A program made the translations under genes and the position numbers. From Pseudomonas svalbardensis (GTDB taxonomy: Bacteria > Pseudomonadota > Gammaproteobacteria > Pseudomonadales > Pseudomonadaceae), in NCBI RefSeq assembly GCF_030053115.1, contig NZ_CP125619.1, positions 2,295,001 through 2,359,000 of the forward strand: DNA of 64,000 nucleotides, given 5' to 3'. The notes beneath the pieces are model-generated. The model was not told the origin of the DNA. It saw only the letters and a program-made list of their open reading frames with translations, and did no database searches. Positions 49,376-57,580 of this stretch are shown here, piece after piece. The first letter of the stretch is position 1; each line of letters begins with the position of its first letter.

Positions 49376-49712
49376 CGACGAACTACCCGTCATCCCAGGC
49401 AAACGCTACTTCACCATTGGTGAAGTCAGCGAGCTGTGTGCGGTAAAACCGCACGTGCTGCGTTACTGGGAGCAGGAGTTTCCTCAACTCAACCCCGTCA
49501 AACGCCGCGGAAACCGCCGGTATTATCAGCGACAAGACGTGCTGATGATCCGGCAGATCCGCGCGCTTCTTTACGATCAGGGGTTCACCATCGGCGGTGC
49601 ACGCTTGCGTTTGTCCGGCGATGAAGCCAAAGACGACACGACCCAATACAAACAAATGATTCGGCAGATGATTGCCGAGCTGGAAGATGTGTTGGTGGTC
49701 CTCAAGAAATAA
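49356..49712 (+). CDS. MerR-family regulator
   Basis: A 118-residue short MerR protein. [30 protein letters not shown] is followed by the wing [20 protein letters not shown] and a coiled-coil dimerisation helix (about residues 85-116). It has no C-terminal metal-binding cysteines or drug-binding domain, so the signal is unknown. This gene follows ihfA in pseudomonads generally. ATG 49356 lies within the ihfA end; TTG 49347 is an alternative. Confidence 0.88.
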   Translation: MLEPSHNDELPVIPGKRYFTIGEVSELCAVKPHVLRYWEQEFPQLNPVKRRGNRRYYQRQDVLMIRQIRALLYDQGFTIGGARLRLSGDEAKDDTTQYKQMIRQMIAELEDVLVVLKK

Positions 49713-49801
49713 TTTCCTGCTTTTGAATACTTCCAGTTTTCAAAAGCTTGCGATATATTCTTGATCGTTCCTTGAGATGAGGAACGAGTTTCACGCCTAG
49801 T

Positions 49802-49878
49802 CGGGGCGTAGCGCAGTCCGGTAGCGCACTAGCATGGGGTGCTAGGGGTCGAGTGTTCGAATCACTCCGTCCCGACCA
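49802..49878 (+). tRNA. tRNA-Pro (anticodon GGG)
   Basis: A 77-base cloverleaf with acceptor CGGGGCG/CGTCCCG (one G-T), anticodon loop ATGGGGT (anticodon GGG), T-loop TTCGAAT and encoded CCA. An integrase relic follows, so the tRNA was probably an attachment site. Confidence 0.96.
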
Positions 49879-49894
49879 TATTTTTCAATGACTT

Positions 49895-49922
49895 AGCCCA
49901 ATCTTTTCAGGTTGGGCTTTTT
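49895..49922 (+). terminator. Terminator after tRNA-Pro
   Basis: A 7-bp stem AGCCCAA/TTGGGCT with a 10-base loop followed by TTTTT, 17 bases after the tRNA. Confidence 0.8.
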
Positions 49923-49957
49923 CATGTGCGTGAATTTTGCGTGACTCCTCTAATTTT

Positions 49958-50375
49958 TCACGCCTGCTTTCTCTTCAATATTGCCAGGACCGGTCCACGC
50001 GAATCGGTTGCTGATACCATGTTCGCAGCTTCAATCAGATGCCCGAGCTCAGCGCCCGAGTAGTGACTGGTGATGCTGCCGTTCTTGTGGCCAAGAAGAG
50101 CCTTGCGGTCTTTCTCGGTTACGCCTGCTGCGCGCAGCCGACGGCCAAATCGAATTATCTAATCGTCCGAAATTTCATGGCTGCTGTGATCGCCATCAAT
50201 GCTGCGTGCAAACTGACCCCCCGCTGTCGGCACCTGGAGTAGGCGCCTATATGGCACTCACCCCCGCTGCTCGGCCACCAACAGCAACAACTGCGGCACA
50301 GGCGAAAACCGGCAGGATTCGGCCGGCATCACTGATGGTCAGCGACTCGAGTTCTTTGATGGTGATTTTGGCCAT
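49958..50375 (-). pseudogene. Phage-type tyrosine recombinase, internally deleted
   Basis: Both ends of an island integrase survive. From ATG 50375 the frame reads MAKITIKELESLTISDAGRI, the typical integrase N-terminus, then changes to unrelated sequence and stops at 50247. At 50158-49958 a second open stretch reads RFGRRLRAAGVTEKDRKALL, GHKNGSITSHYSGAELG and ends KRKQA; it carries the box-II histidine region and the catalytic tyrosine. The whole middle with the box-I arginine is gone, so the enzyme is dead. It lies just beyond tRNA-Pro with its C-terminus towards the tRNA, the usual arrangement for an element inserted there. Confidence 0.8.
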
Positions 50376-50814
50376 GAAATGGGTTCCCCCTACTTTTCCC
50401 CCCACACAAAACGACTGGCTCAGGGTGGAATCCTCACTGTGTTCGTTCGAATTGATGTCTTATTTGGCAGCCTCTTTATGGGTAAGGCGCAAAAAAATTT
50501 ACGTTTTTTTTACGGTGGGTTTTGTTGCTCGCAACGATACTGGCCGGCAAAATTGACAGTGCTTTTATGCCTTGCAACCCTCAATCTCTTCGGTTTTTCC
50601 CACAAGATTTCCTTGGACTGATCAATGCTGTTTTAGGGGAGCAGAAGGTGGTGCGGGTCGGTCGCAGGCCCTTCAGAAAGAGTGATCACTTGGCTGTGCA
50701 TGGACTACTGTCTTTATTACTCATTTGAATCTGATGGCAGTTTCAGTGAAGTCCACAACGGCCTTGAAATCTCACGGAATGCGTTTTCGGCCCTCAATAT
50801 TCGAGACGTAGAAA
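50376..50814. other. Gap between the integrase relic and kup
   Basis: These 439 bases are AT-rich in the middle (poly-A and poly-T at 50492-50520) and contain no gene I can support. They are probably residual island sequence followed by the kup promoter region. Confidence 0.5.
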
Positions 50815-52716
50815 GTGAGCAAAACAGCGACCCATGCAATTGAAGAACCCCATCGCAAAACTTCAGCGGTAGGACTGCTCGTCGCTGCTGTTGGGGTGGT
50901 GTACGGAGATATTGGCACCAGTCCCCTGTACACGCTTAAGGAAGTGTTTTCCGGTCACTACGGTGTCCAGGCCAACCACGATGGCGTGCTGGGCATTCTG
51001 TCGTTGATCTTCTGGTCGTTGATCTGGGTGGTCTCGATAAAGTACGTGCTGTTCATCCTTCGAGCCAACAACCAGGGCGAAGGCGGCATCATGGCGTTGA
51101 CGGCGTTAGCCCGCCGTGCGGCAGCCCCCTATCCGTACATGAGCAAAGTACTCGTTCTGCTTGGCCTGTTCGGTGCAGCACTTTTTTACGGCGACAGCAT
51201 GATCACCCCGGCGATTTCAGTGCTCTCTGCGGTTGAAGGACTACAGCTGGCGTTTGACGGAATAGAGCACTGGGTTGTGCCCTTGTCAGTGGTCGTGCTG
51301 GTGGCGTTATTCTTGATCCAAAAGCACGGCACGGCTCGCATCGGTATCCTGTTCGGCCCAGTGATGGTGCTGTGGTTTGTCGTGTTAGGTGCGCTGGGGA
51401 TCTATGGCATATTGCAGCGCCCGGAAGTACTGCAAGCGCTCAATCCATACTGGGGAGCGCATTTTTTTATCGCTCATCCGGGAATCGGTGTCGCCATCCT
51501 GGGTGCTGTCGTATTGGCTTTGACCGGTGCCGAAGCACTGTATGCCGACATGGGCCACTTCGGCCGCAAGCCCATTGCCCGCGCCTGGTTCATTTTGGTG
51601 TTGCCTGGACTGGTACTCAATTACTTTGGCCAAGGTGCCTTGATCCTGGAGAATCCGGAGGCGGTGCGCAATCCGTTTTATCTGCTCGCGCCTAGCTGGG
51701 CACTGCTGCCGATGGTCGCTCTTTCCACTCTGGCTACCATCATCGCTTCTCAAGCCGTAATCTCCGGTGCTTTCTCCCTGACGCGCCAGGCCATCCAGCT
51801 GGGATACGTCCCTCGCATGTTTATCCAACACACCTCCAGCCAGGAGCAGGGACAGATCTATATCGGTACGGTTAACTGGGCGTTGATGGTTGGTGTCGTG
51901 CTGCTGGTGATTGGTTTCGAATCGTCCAGTGCGTTGGCCGCCGCCTACGGAGTCGCCGTGACGGGGACCATGTTGATCACCACCATCCTGTCCTCGGCTG
52001 TCGTCCTGCTGCTATGGAAAACGCCGCGCTGGTTGGCCGTCCCGATGTTGCTCGGATTTTTGCTGGTAGACGGTCTGTATTTCGCGGCCAATGCACCGAA
52101 GATCTTCCAAGGCGGTGCGTTCCCGGTGATTGCTGGCATTGGCCTGTTCATTTTGATGACCACCTGGAAAAGGGGCCGGAAGATCATTGTTGAACGGCTG
52201 GATGAAACCGCGCTTCCTCTACCGCTATTTATCGGCAGCATCCGTACTCAACCTCCCCATCGCGTACAAGGCACGGCGGTGTTTCTGACGGCCAGGGCCG
52301 ATGCTGTTCCTCATGCGCTGTTGCACAACCTGCTGCATAACCAGGTTTTGCATGAGCAAGTGGTATTGCTAACCGTAGTGTCTGAAGACAGCCCTCGCGT
52401 CAGTGCTGAACGGCGGTTCGAGGTCGAAGCCTATGGTGAAGGCTTCTTCCGGGTCAGTCTGCATTTTGGTTTTATCGAGGAGCCCGATGTCCCCTTGGCG
52501 TTGAGTCTCTGTCACTTGGCTGAGCTGGATTTCAGTCCAATGCGAACGACCTATTTCCTCAGCCGAGAGACCGTGATCCCGACCAAACGCATCGGTATGG
52601 CCCGTTGGCGAGAAACCTTGTTCGCGTTTTTGCTCAAGAACGCCAATAGCAACTTGAAATACTTCAAGTTGCCGCTGAATCGGGTGATTGAGCTGGGCAC
52701 ACAGGTCGAGATGTAG
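50815..52716 (+). CDS. kup: Kup-type potassium uptake protein
   Basis: A 633-residue K+:H+ symporter with about 12 membrane spans and a cytoplasmic C-terminal domain. Family marks are [20 protein letters not shown] near residue 27, [17 protein letters not shown] near residue 85, [19 protein letters not shown] near residue 125, and [12 protein letters not shown] near residue 242. The start is GTG 50815. It appears intact, whereas the neighbouring kdp high-affinity system is ruined, so this may be one of the remaining K+ uptake routes. Confidence 0.94.
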   Translation: MSKTATHAIEEPHRKTSAVGLLVAAVGVVYGDIGTSPLYTLKEVFSGHYGVQANHDGVLGILSLIFWSLIWVVSIKYVLFILRANNQGEGGIMALTALARRAAAPYPYMSKVLVLLGLFGAALFYGDSMITPAISVLSAVEGLQLAFDGIEHWVVPLSVVVLVALFLIQKHGTARIGILFGPVMVLWFVVLGALGIYGILQRPEVLQALNPYWGAHFFIAHPGIGVAILGAVVLALTGAEALYADMGHFGRKPIARAWFILVLPGLVLNYFGQGALILENPEAVRNPFYLLAPSWALLPMVALSTLATIIASQAVISGAFSLTRQAIQLGYVPRMFIQHTSSQEQGQIYIGTVNWALMVGVVLLVIGFESSSALAAAYGVAVTGTMLITTILSSAVVLLLWKTPRWLAVPMLLGFLLVDGLYFAANAPKIFQGGAFPVIAGIGLFILMTTWKRGRKIIVERLDETALPLPLFIGSIRTQPPHRVQGTAVFLTARADAVPHALLHNLLHNQVLHEQVVLLTVVSEDSPRVSAERRFEVEAYGEGFFRVSLHFGFIEEPDVPLALSLCHLAELDFSPMRTTYFLSRETVIPTKRIGMARWRETLFAFLLKNANSNLKYFKLPLNRVIELGTQVEM

Positions 52717-52750
52717 CGGTAACAGGCCGCTTACTCCGGTAACCCTACGC

Positions 52751-53230
52751 TCAAGGAATAAAACGATACCCAACACCGGTTTCGGTGATGAGGTGTCGTG
52801 GCTGGGAAGGGTCTGCTTCGACTTTTTTACGCAGGCCCCCCATGAAAACTCGAAGGTAAGGCGTATCGGTGGTGTGCGCATGACCCCACACAGCCTTGAG
52901 TAGTTGCTGGTGTGTCAGGACCCGGTTCGGATGTGAGCAAAGATGGACCAGCTGGTGGTACTCCAGCGGTGTCAAATGTAGAGGGGCGACAGAGCGCTCC
53001 ACGATACGCCGCTCCATATCAATCCGCACCTCGCCAAAGGCCAGGACCGCATGGTTCTCGGTATCTTTTACGTGTCTGCGTAGCATTGCGCGGACACGAG
53101 CCAGCAGTTCTCCGGTGCCAAACGGCTTCACCAGATAGTCATCTGCGCCAGTGTCCAGGGCCAGGATCTTGTCCGACTCCGCGCCACGGGCAGACAACAC
53201 AATGATCGGCACCTCTGACCAACTCCTCAT
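52751..53230 (-). pseudogene. kdpE: KdpE response regulator, N-terminus missing
   Basis: 159 codons of an OmpR/PhoB-type regulator matching KdpE: SWSEVPIIVLSARGAESDKI, the receiver lysine in DDYLVKPFG, and a complete winged-helix domain ending TGVGYRFIP. The first 70 or so residues, with the acidic pocket and phosphorylated aspartate, are absent. The sequence passes directly from a kdpA remnant into this fragment with no kdpB, kdpC or kdpD between. The ATG at 53230 is accidental. It cannot be phosphorylated normally. Confidence 0.85.
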
Positions 53231-53248
53231 GTTCGTGATCTCACTTGA

Positions 53249-54124
53249 TCATGATGAAGTGTTCAACGATGGGACCCCGCGCGCCACCGCGATCAAGAAG
53301 GTGATCGTCATCGTCGCCAGCAGCGCCCAGCCTTAGCGTATGTCGCTGACGACATGGCCAAACAGGAAACACAGCGCCGTTGGAATCAGGTAAATCGCGA
53401 TCAACTGCAGGAAGTTGGTAATGACGATGGGGTTCTCATAGGGGTGGGCCGAGTTGGCGTTGAAGACACCGCCACCGTTAGTCCAGCATATTGATGGCCT
53501 CTTGTGACGCCACCGGCCCCATGGCAATGGTCTGCTTGTCACTGTTCATGCATTTTCAATGCGGGATTGCCTTGCGCATCAAGGGTCGGCTGACCGGCGT
53601 CATTGAGCGCCGGAACCTGGTACAGCATGACCTCCATCGTCGTGACTTCCTTATAGGGGTCAAGATTCTGGATTACGCCTTGGCTGACGAAGAACAACGC
53701 GAAAATCAGCGACAGCGGTAACAGCACCCACAAGGTAATGCGCGTGAGATCGGTCCAGGCATTGCCGATGCTGTCCGCGCTGTTGGCGCGCGAATCTGCG
53801 AATCAGGGCAGTATCAAACGACGAGTCCGGACTCACGGCGCCCATTCCTTGCGGGTTAAATGGCAGAACGCCTTGCAACCGTTGTAGTGCATAAACGACC
53901 AACAAACCCAGCGCATTGAATACGATCAAGGCGAGTGCGTATTGAAGCCAGCTCATCTGCATTTCAGATTTGACCCCGGCAAGGCGATACAGCGGCGACT
54001 CAATGCGCGAACCGAAGGTTAACCGGCCTTCCATCACGGTGGTCAGCCAAAGGCCAAGAGGCCAGGCCAGAATGCCGAGCGTCAGAAGAAAAGCCCCAAG
54101 CAGGACCCAGGCTTGAATAGTCAC
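53249..54124 (-). pseudogene. kdpA: KdpA potassium-transporting ATPase subunit, multiply disrupted
   Basis: The N-terminus starts at GTG 54124 (MTIQAWVLLGAFLLTLGIL) and reads well to SPDSSFDTA. An internal deletion joins this to ALIRRFA, losing tens of residues, and a frameshift then moves to [21 protein letters not shown] stop follows ALKMHEQ, a second frameshift enters [16 protein letters not shown], and a TAA interrupts [18 protein letters not shown], probably a glutamine codon mutated to stop. The frame ends at 53249. No functional pore subunit can be made. Confidence 0.9.
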
Positions 54125-54213
54125 AGGAAGTCCTCCGGAAACAGCAACGCGCAGACGAGATAAACCAGCAACCCGGCCGCTATCAGGCTGCCGAATAGAT
54201 AGAAGCCCGTTAT
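54121..54213 (-). pseudogene. kdpF: KdpF small subunit without a start codon
   Basis: A 30-codon frame ITGFYLFGSLIAAGLLVYLV...EDFL with the single membrane helix of KdpF. It overlaps the kdpA start (GTGA) and has GGAGG upstream, but the start position is ATA, not ATG. The same G-to-A change turns the overlapping stop of the upstream small ORF from TGA to TAA, which explains both readings. Confidence 0.7.
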
Positions 54214-54304
54214 GACCGCCTCCTGTTAAGCGCCGCACAGCCGCGCGCCAGTCCCACCAGACTGATAAAAAGCAGCGCTCCGAGTACTAAAAAGTTGAGT
54301 CCAT
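54210..54304 (-). pseudogene. Small hydrophobic ORF upstream of kdpF, frameshifted
   Basis: From ATG 54304, behind GGAGG, the frame stops after five codons. One base of frameshift opens NFLVLGALLFISLVGLARG...NRRRS, a single-span peptide whose stop overlaps the kdpF start position. It looks like a small coupled gene of the kdp operon that has lost one base. Confidence 0.5.
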
Positions 54305-54429
54305 GGTATTTCCTCCAGCAATGAAAGAAGCCTAGTTTGACGACTAATAAATTGTTAAAAGGATTGGGGGCGAAAGAATAAAGATCTTATAAAGATCCAA
54401 GATAGTGCGGTTAGATCAGGGGTAGTTGT

Positions 54430-54603
54430 TTAGTGAAGGGCGTTTTTCTTGGGCAGGTCTTCTCTTTGTCGCTTTACTATGGGGCGTCTCTGCTTGTTGT
54501 TTTTGGTTGAGTAGTTGCTGCTCAAATACTCAAAAACAAAAGATGCAAGTCCGAACAGTCCAATAATTGAAATGACCATAATGCCCAAGTCCGAGCTGCT
54601 CAT
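54430..54603 (-). CDS. Possible small single-span membrane protein
   Basis: A 57-residue frame from ATG 54603 with GGGAG 7 bases upstream. Residues 6-26 (LGIMVISIIGLFGLASFVFE) form one membrane helix. The tail is strongly basic (KNNKQRRPIVKRQRE). Base composition is AT-rich compared with its surroundings. It precedes the kdp relics on the same strand. Unrecognised. Confidence 0.45.
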   Translation of the reverse strand: MSSSDLGIMVISIIGLFGLASFVFEYLSSNYSTKNNKQRRPIVKRQREDLPKKNALH

Positions 54604-54780
54604 AATATTCTCCCGTCGAAATTTGATCCGGAGGATAAAATATCTTCTGCAGAACTCAAGGCGATCTACGATTTCTTTACGATTCTTTTGGTTAATTATA
54701 CGAAGCTATACGAATTGGGGGTGGTGGAAGTGATCGGCGCACTATGTCGCGCCGGTCGTTACCAGTGCCAGTTAAAAACT

Positions 54781-54817
54781 GTTACCTATGTGCTTGAACT
54801 GTTTTGTTACCTATGTG
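54781..54817. mobile_element. IS-end-like direct repeats
   Basis: The 12-base word GTTACCTATGTG occurs at 54781-54792 and 54806-54817, 25 bases apart. Repeats of this type with this sequence resemble the terminal transposase-binding sites of some insertion sequences. No transposase gene remains, so this would be a leftover end. Confidence 0.4.
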
Positions 54818-54845
54818 GGTGAGTCATACCCAGATGTATTTTTTC

Positions 54846-55480
54846 TCAGTTTATTGGCCCGCCTTGTTTCACCATAGCGCGCCATTCCTGGACGCTTGAT
54901 CGCTCGTGCATTTTGGCATGCCATGCACGCATGCTTCACATTCATCAGGTATAGGCAGTTTCACCAGCGAGGCGAAAATCATGCCGCCCAGTACCGCAAT
55001 GTCGGCCATCGAAAATGCATTGCCCGCCACAAAAGGCTGATTTTCCAGGACGCTGTTGAAACAGTGCATCCCCCTTACGGCCTTATCCCGTATCCGCTCA
55101 CCCCATTCAGGGTTCTGAGAAAGCTCGACGTCCGGCCCAAGCCCCGGCGTTGCGCGATGGAAGTACGCGCTGAAAGCGTCCAGAAATTCAATTTCCGCAC
55201 GATTGGTCATCATATGGATGATGCCTTTCTCAGTGGGCGTTTTACCGGTGAGCACAGGGCTGTCATCCAGAACATCCAGGTACTGAGTGATAGCGGTGCA
55301 CTCCGCGATGAGCGTACCGTCGGCCAACTCCAGGACGGGAAGTGTTCCGGGGTAGTTGGCTAGAAACGCTGGTTTCTTGTGCTCGCCTGTCCATAGATTG
55401 ACCGGTACAAACTCGATCCGGGACAGCAGGCCTTTCTCTGCTAACGGCATTGAAGTGTGCGAGCGACGTGCCCGCGCCAT
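54846..55480 (-). pseudogene. Glutathione S-transferase, broken at both ends
   Basis: The core is a GST: LAEKGLLSRIEFVPVNLWTG, then LPVLELADGTLIAECTAIT (glutathione-binding Pro and Glu-Cys/Ser region) and the helical domain with FVAGNAFSMADIAV. The N-terminal strand with the catalytic residue is missing and replaced by RARRSHTSM. Near the C-terminus a frameshift at about DECEA changes frame. The proper tail WHAKMHERSSVQEWRAMV...GGPIN is readable in the other frame and ends at 54846. The 203-codon frame from 55480 is therefore not a real protein. Confidence 0.75.
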
Positions 55481-55589
55481 TTACACCGCCGTTGCACGCG
55501 CTCAATTGATTGCCCGAACTCGCTTCGATATCGGTTTATTCGACGAACTTGTTCAGAGCTATCAAGAGGCGGGACTCCTTCCGACATAA
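55458..55589 (+). pseudogene. TetR-family regulator, C-terminal remnant
   Basis: 43 codons (RRARAIYTAVARAQLIARTR...SYQEAGLLPT) match the end of TetR/AcrR regulators of the type often found divergent from such enzymes. The DNA-binding N-terminus and most of the ligand domain are missing. It faces away from the GST relic, whose own N-terminus is also missing, so one deletion probably removed both heads and the shared promoter. Confidence 0.55.
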
Positions 55590-55745
55590 CTGGCTTAACG
55601 CGTCATGGTGGGGCGTTTACAGCCTGACCGAGGGGGTGAAAGCAGTACGTCACGAATGGCTGCTTACGACCCAGGCTGTGTGAAAACGTTTTAGAAACAG
55701 TTCGACAGTCAGAATCGGCGATCACCGCGTCTCGCGAATGCGGTA

Positions 55746-56030
55746 TCAGCTCGCCGAACACCGCGCAACTCCCTTCCGACGGTTGGACTTTTCCTCGAGT
55801 TGGATGGCGAAATCCATGGCCTCTCGGTAGTTGAAACGGTAGGCCCAGGTCTTGCCAGTGTATCGCTCGACGACCTGGAAGATGCCGAGCTTCATGGTCA
55901 CCACCTGGAAGCGAACACCGCGGCGCGACTTCAGTCGATTAATGCGCCGGAAGAAATCGACGCGTGCTGCATTGGAGTGGATGAGCAGGGCGCCGAGCTC
56001 ATCGATACGCTGCAGAAAGGATGGATGCAT
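55746..56030 (-). CDS. Small protein of unknown function
   Basis: A 94-residue basic protein from ATG 56030, with AGGA 5 bases upstream: MHPSFLQRIDELGALL, a basic middle, then KLGIFQVVERYTGKTWAYRF and a lysine/arginine-rich end. No signal peptide. It reads as an intact gene in an otherwise decayed region. I do not recognise the family with confidence. Confidence 0.6.
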   Translation of the reverse strand: MHPSFLQRIDELGALLIHSNAARVDFFRRINRLKSRRGVRFQVVTMKLGIFQVVERYTGKTWAYRFNYREAMDFAIQLEEKSNRRKGVARCSAS

Positions 56031-56263
56031 GTCTGATCCTCGAAGTGGGGAGCATGTATTTGTAAGCACTCGTGCCGCTAGCTGCTTGTCTATGGAAGCA
56101 GAGGTAGTTCTGACGGATAAATGTAGTCGTAAAAAAGCCACATCGAAACCTGACTCTACTTTGTGCGACACACGGACTTCTTCGCGAACCCGAGGGTTTT
56201 CTCTCGCAACCCCTGCTGGGCCTGCGCGGATCGACGGCCGGGATGGCGAAAGCCACCCTCCAT

Positions 56264-56800
56264 CTATTCAAGGCAGATTCCAGGCGTTACGGGCAAGCTA
56301 TCGAGAAATGCGGCAATCTGCCGGGTACCGCGCAAGTGCAGCGTAGAAGTTTGCGGGCCTATTGCCAGGCGCACCGCCTCGATACCTGGGCGATAGCCAC
56401 GATCGAAATTCCACACGAAGTTCAGGAAGGTCAGGAACGCCCGATCGAGCTTCTCTGTACAGCCTGCTGCAAGGTCAGGGCGAGGGCGGTTCATTACGCT
56501 GCGCATGATCACCCGGGTGAAACAGGTGAGCCGCGGCGTATCGAGCCAGATGATCAGGTCGGTACGGGGCAGGCGGAGGTCGAAGGTTCGCCGCGCATAG
56601 TTGCCTTCACAAATCCAGGCATCCGGTGCGACCGCTTCGCGGACCCGTGCGCGGAACTGCTCGGCGTCGGGTTCGACCCAACCGGGCTCCCAGAACAGCG
56701 TGTCCAGGTGCACCACGGGCAGACTCAGTCGCTTGCCGAGGGCGCGGGCGAGGGTGGACTTGCCGCTACCGGCATTGCCCAGAATTACAATCCGTTGCAT
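56264..56800 (-). CDS. P-loop kinase-like NTPase (adenylate-kinase/topology-modulation type)
   Basis: A 178-residue P-loop protein. Walker A GNAGSGKST at residues 8-16, then LPVVHLDTLFWEPGW near residue 27, WICEGNY near residue 63 and the DLIIWLDTPR strand near residue 80. This pattern is that of small kinases called DNA topology modulation proteins (FlaR-like), whose true substrate is unknown. AGGAAG precedes the ATG. It is intact and stands alone between relics. Confidence 0.8.
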   Translation of the reverse strand: MQRIVILGNAGSGKSTLARALGKRLSLPVVHLDTLFWEPGWVEPDAEQFRARVREAVAPDAWICEGNYARRTFDLRLPRTDLIIWLDTPRLTCFTRVIMRSVMNRPRPDLAAGCTEKLDRAFLTFLNFVWNFDRGYRPGIEAVRLAIGPQTSTLHLRGTRQIAAFLDSLPVTPGICLE

Positions 56801-56903
56801 GAGGACTTCCTGTCGCGAAAAAAGCCGGCAATTGTGCAGGTTTTGGAGGGGCAGTTAAAGGCTGATGGATGGGTCGACCGCGCCACTCCAGAAGGTGTAA
56901 ACC

Positions 56904-57315
56904 TTATTCAGGACGAGACAGTTGCTGCAAATAAGCCTTCGGCGAACACCCTGTTTTTTGCTTGAAGCAACGGTAGAACGTGGACAGCGAGTTAAAGCCT
57001 GAGGCGCTGGCAATCTCGTCAATGCGCGAGGCGTGGCGTTGCGCATTCAAGCGTGAAAGGGCTTCATCCAGGCGCAGCTGATTGAGGAGCGTATAAAACG
57101 TTTGCCCCCGAACCTGATTGAGAAAGAACGAGATCTGGTTGCGTGTGTAGCCAGTCGATGCCGCGACATGAGACAGGTCCAGCCGTGGATCGAGATAGGG
57201 CTTGGTCTGCTCGAAGAGGGGCGCTTGCTGGCGATCCGCGAAGCCAAGGACGCCAGTCCGCAAGTAGTCGGCTTCTGCAATGGCGGTGTCATGGGCTTGA
57301 GTGGGGCTACAACAA
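56904..57315 (-). pseudogene. AraC-family regulator, C-terminal domain only
   Basis: The DNA-binding domain is intact: KPYLDPRLDLSHVAASTGYT, ISFFLNQVRGQTFYTLLNQL with LDEALSRL, then IDEIASASGFNSLSTFYRCF. Upstream, the frame stays open but passes into sequence unlike any regulator and then into repeats at 57402-57535. The sensor domain is lost and there is no credible start or ribosome site. It is probably a remnant, though an internally started DNA-binding fragment cannot be excluded. Confidence 0.6.
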
Positions 57316-57401
57316 CTACCTCGAAACCAATCAGATAACCCGATGCAACGGCGAAGCGTGGGGGTTGGTATCTGGGCTGAAGCGCCTGTTAACCCCACGC
57401 T

Positions 57402-57535
57402 CTGTAGCAGCCTGCGTTCGGCTGCGTAGCAGTCGTGAGACCTGAGTGTGCAGTCTTCCTGATCCACCGCGTCGCCTGATTTCACGACTGCTACGCAGCC
57501 GAATGCAGCCGAACGCAGGCTTCGCCAGCTGCAGG
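57402..57535. repeat. Inverted extragenic repeat pair
   Basis: CGGCTGCGTAGCAGTCGTGA at 57419-57438 is exactly repeated in inverse at 57482-57501. The homology extends outwards through AGCCTGCGTT, with an extra 10-base duplication in the right arm. The sequence type recalls the short palindromic repeats scattered between genes in fluorescent pseudomonads. There is no gene between 57316 and 57580. Confidence 0.7.
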
Positions 57536-57580
57536 GGCGTGTTTCAGTGGATTTCTTCACTGGCTGGCAATAGGGCACCG

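Noticed and set aside
54695..54709. ATTATACGAAGCTAT, 14 of 15 bases like one arm of a loxP site
   Set aside because: There is no inverted second arm or 8-base spacer; the bases are part of a short direct repeat (TATACGAA twice) in AT-rich sequence, so chance is the likely cause.
55670..55692. The phrase CCAGGCTGTGTGAAAACGTTTT, similar in style to some insertion-sequence ends
   Set aside because: It is a single short stretch without a partner repeat or transposase; I cannot support an element from it.
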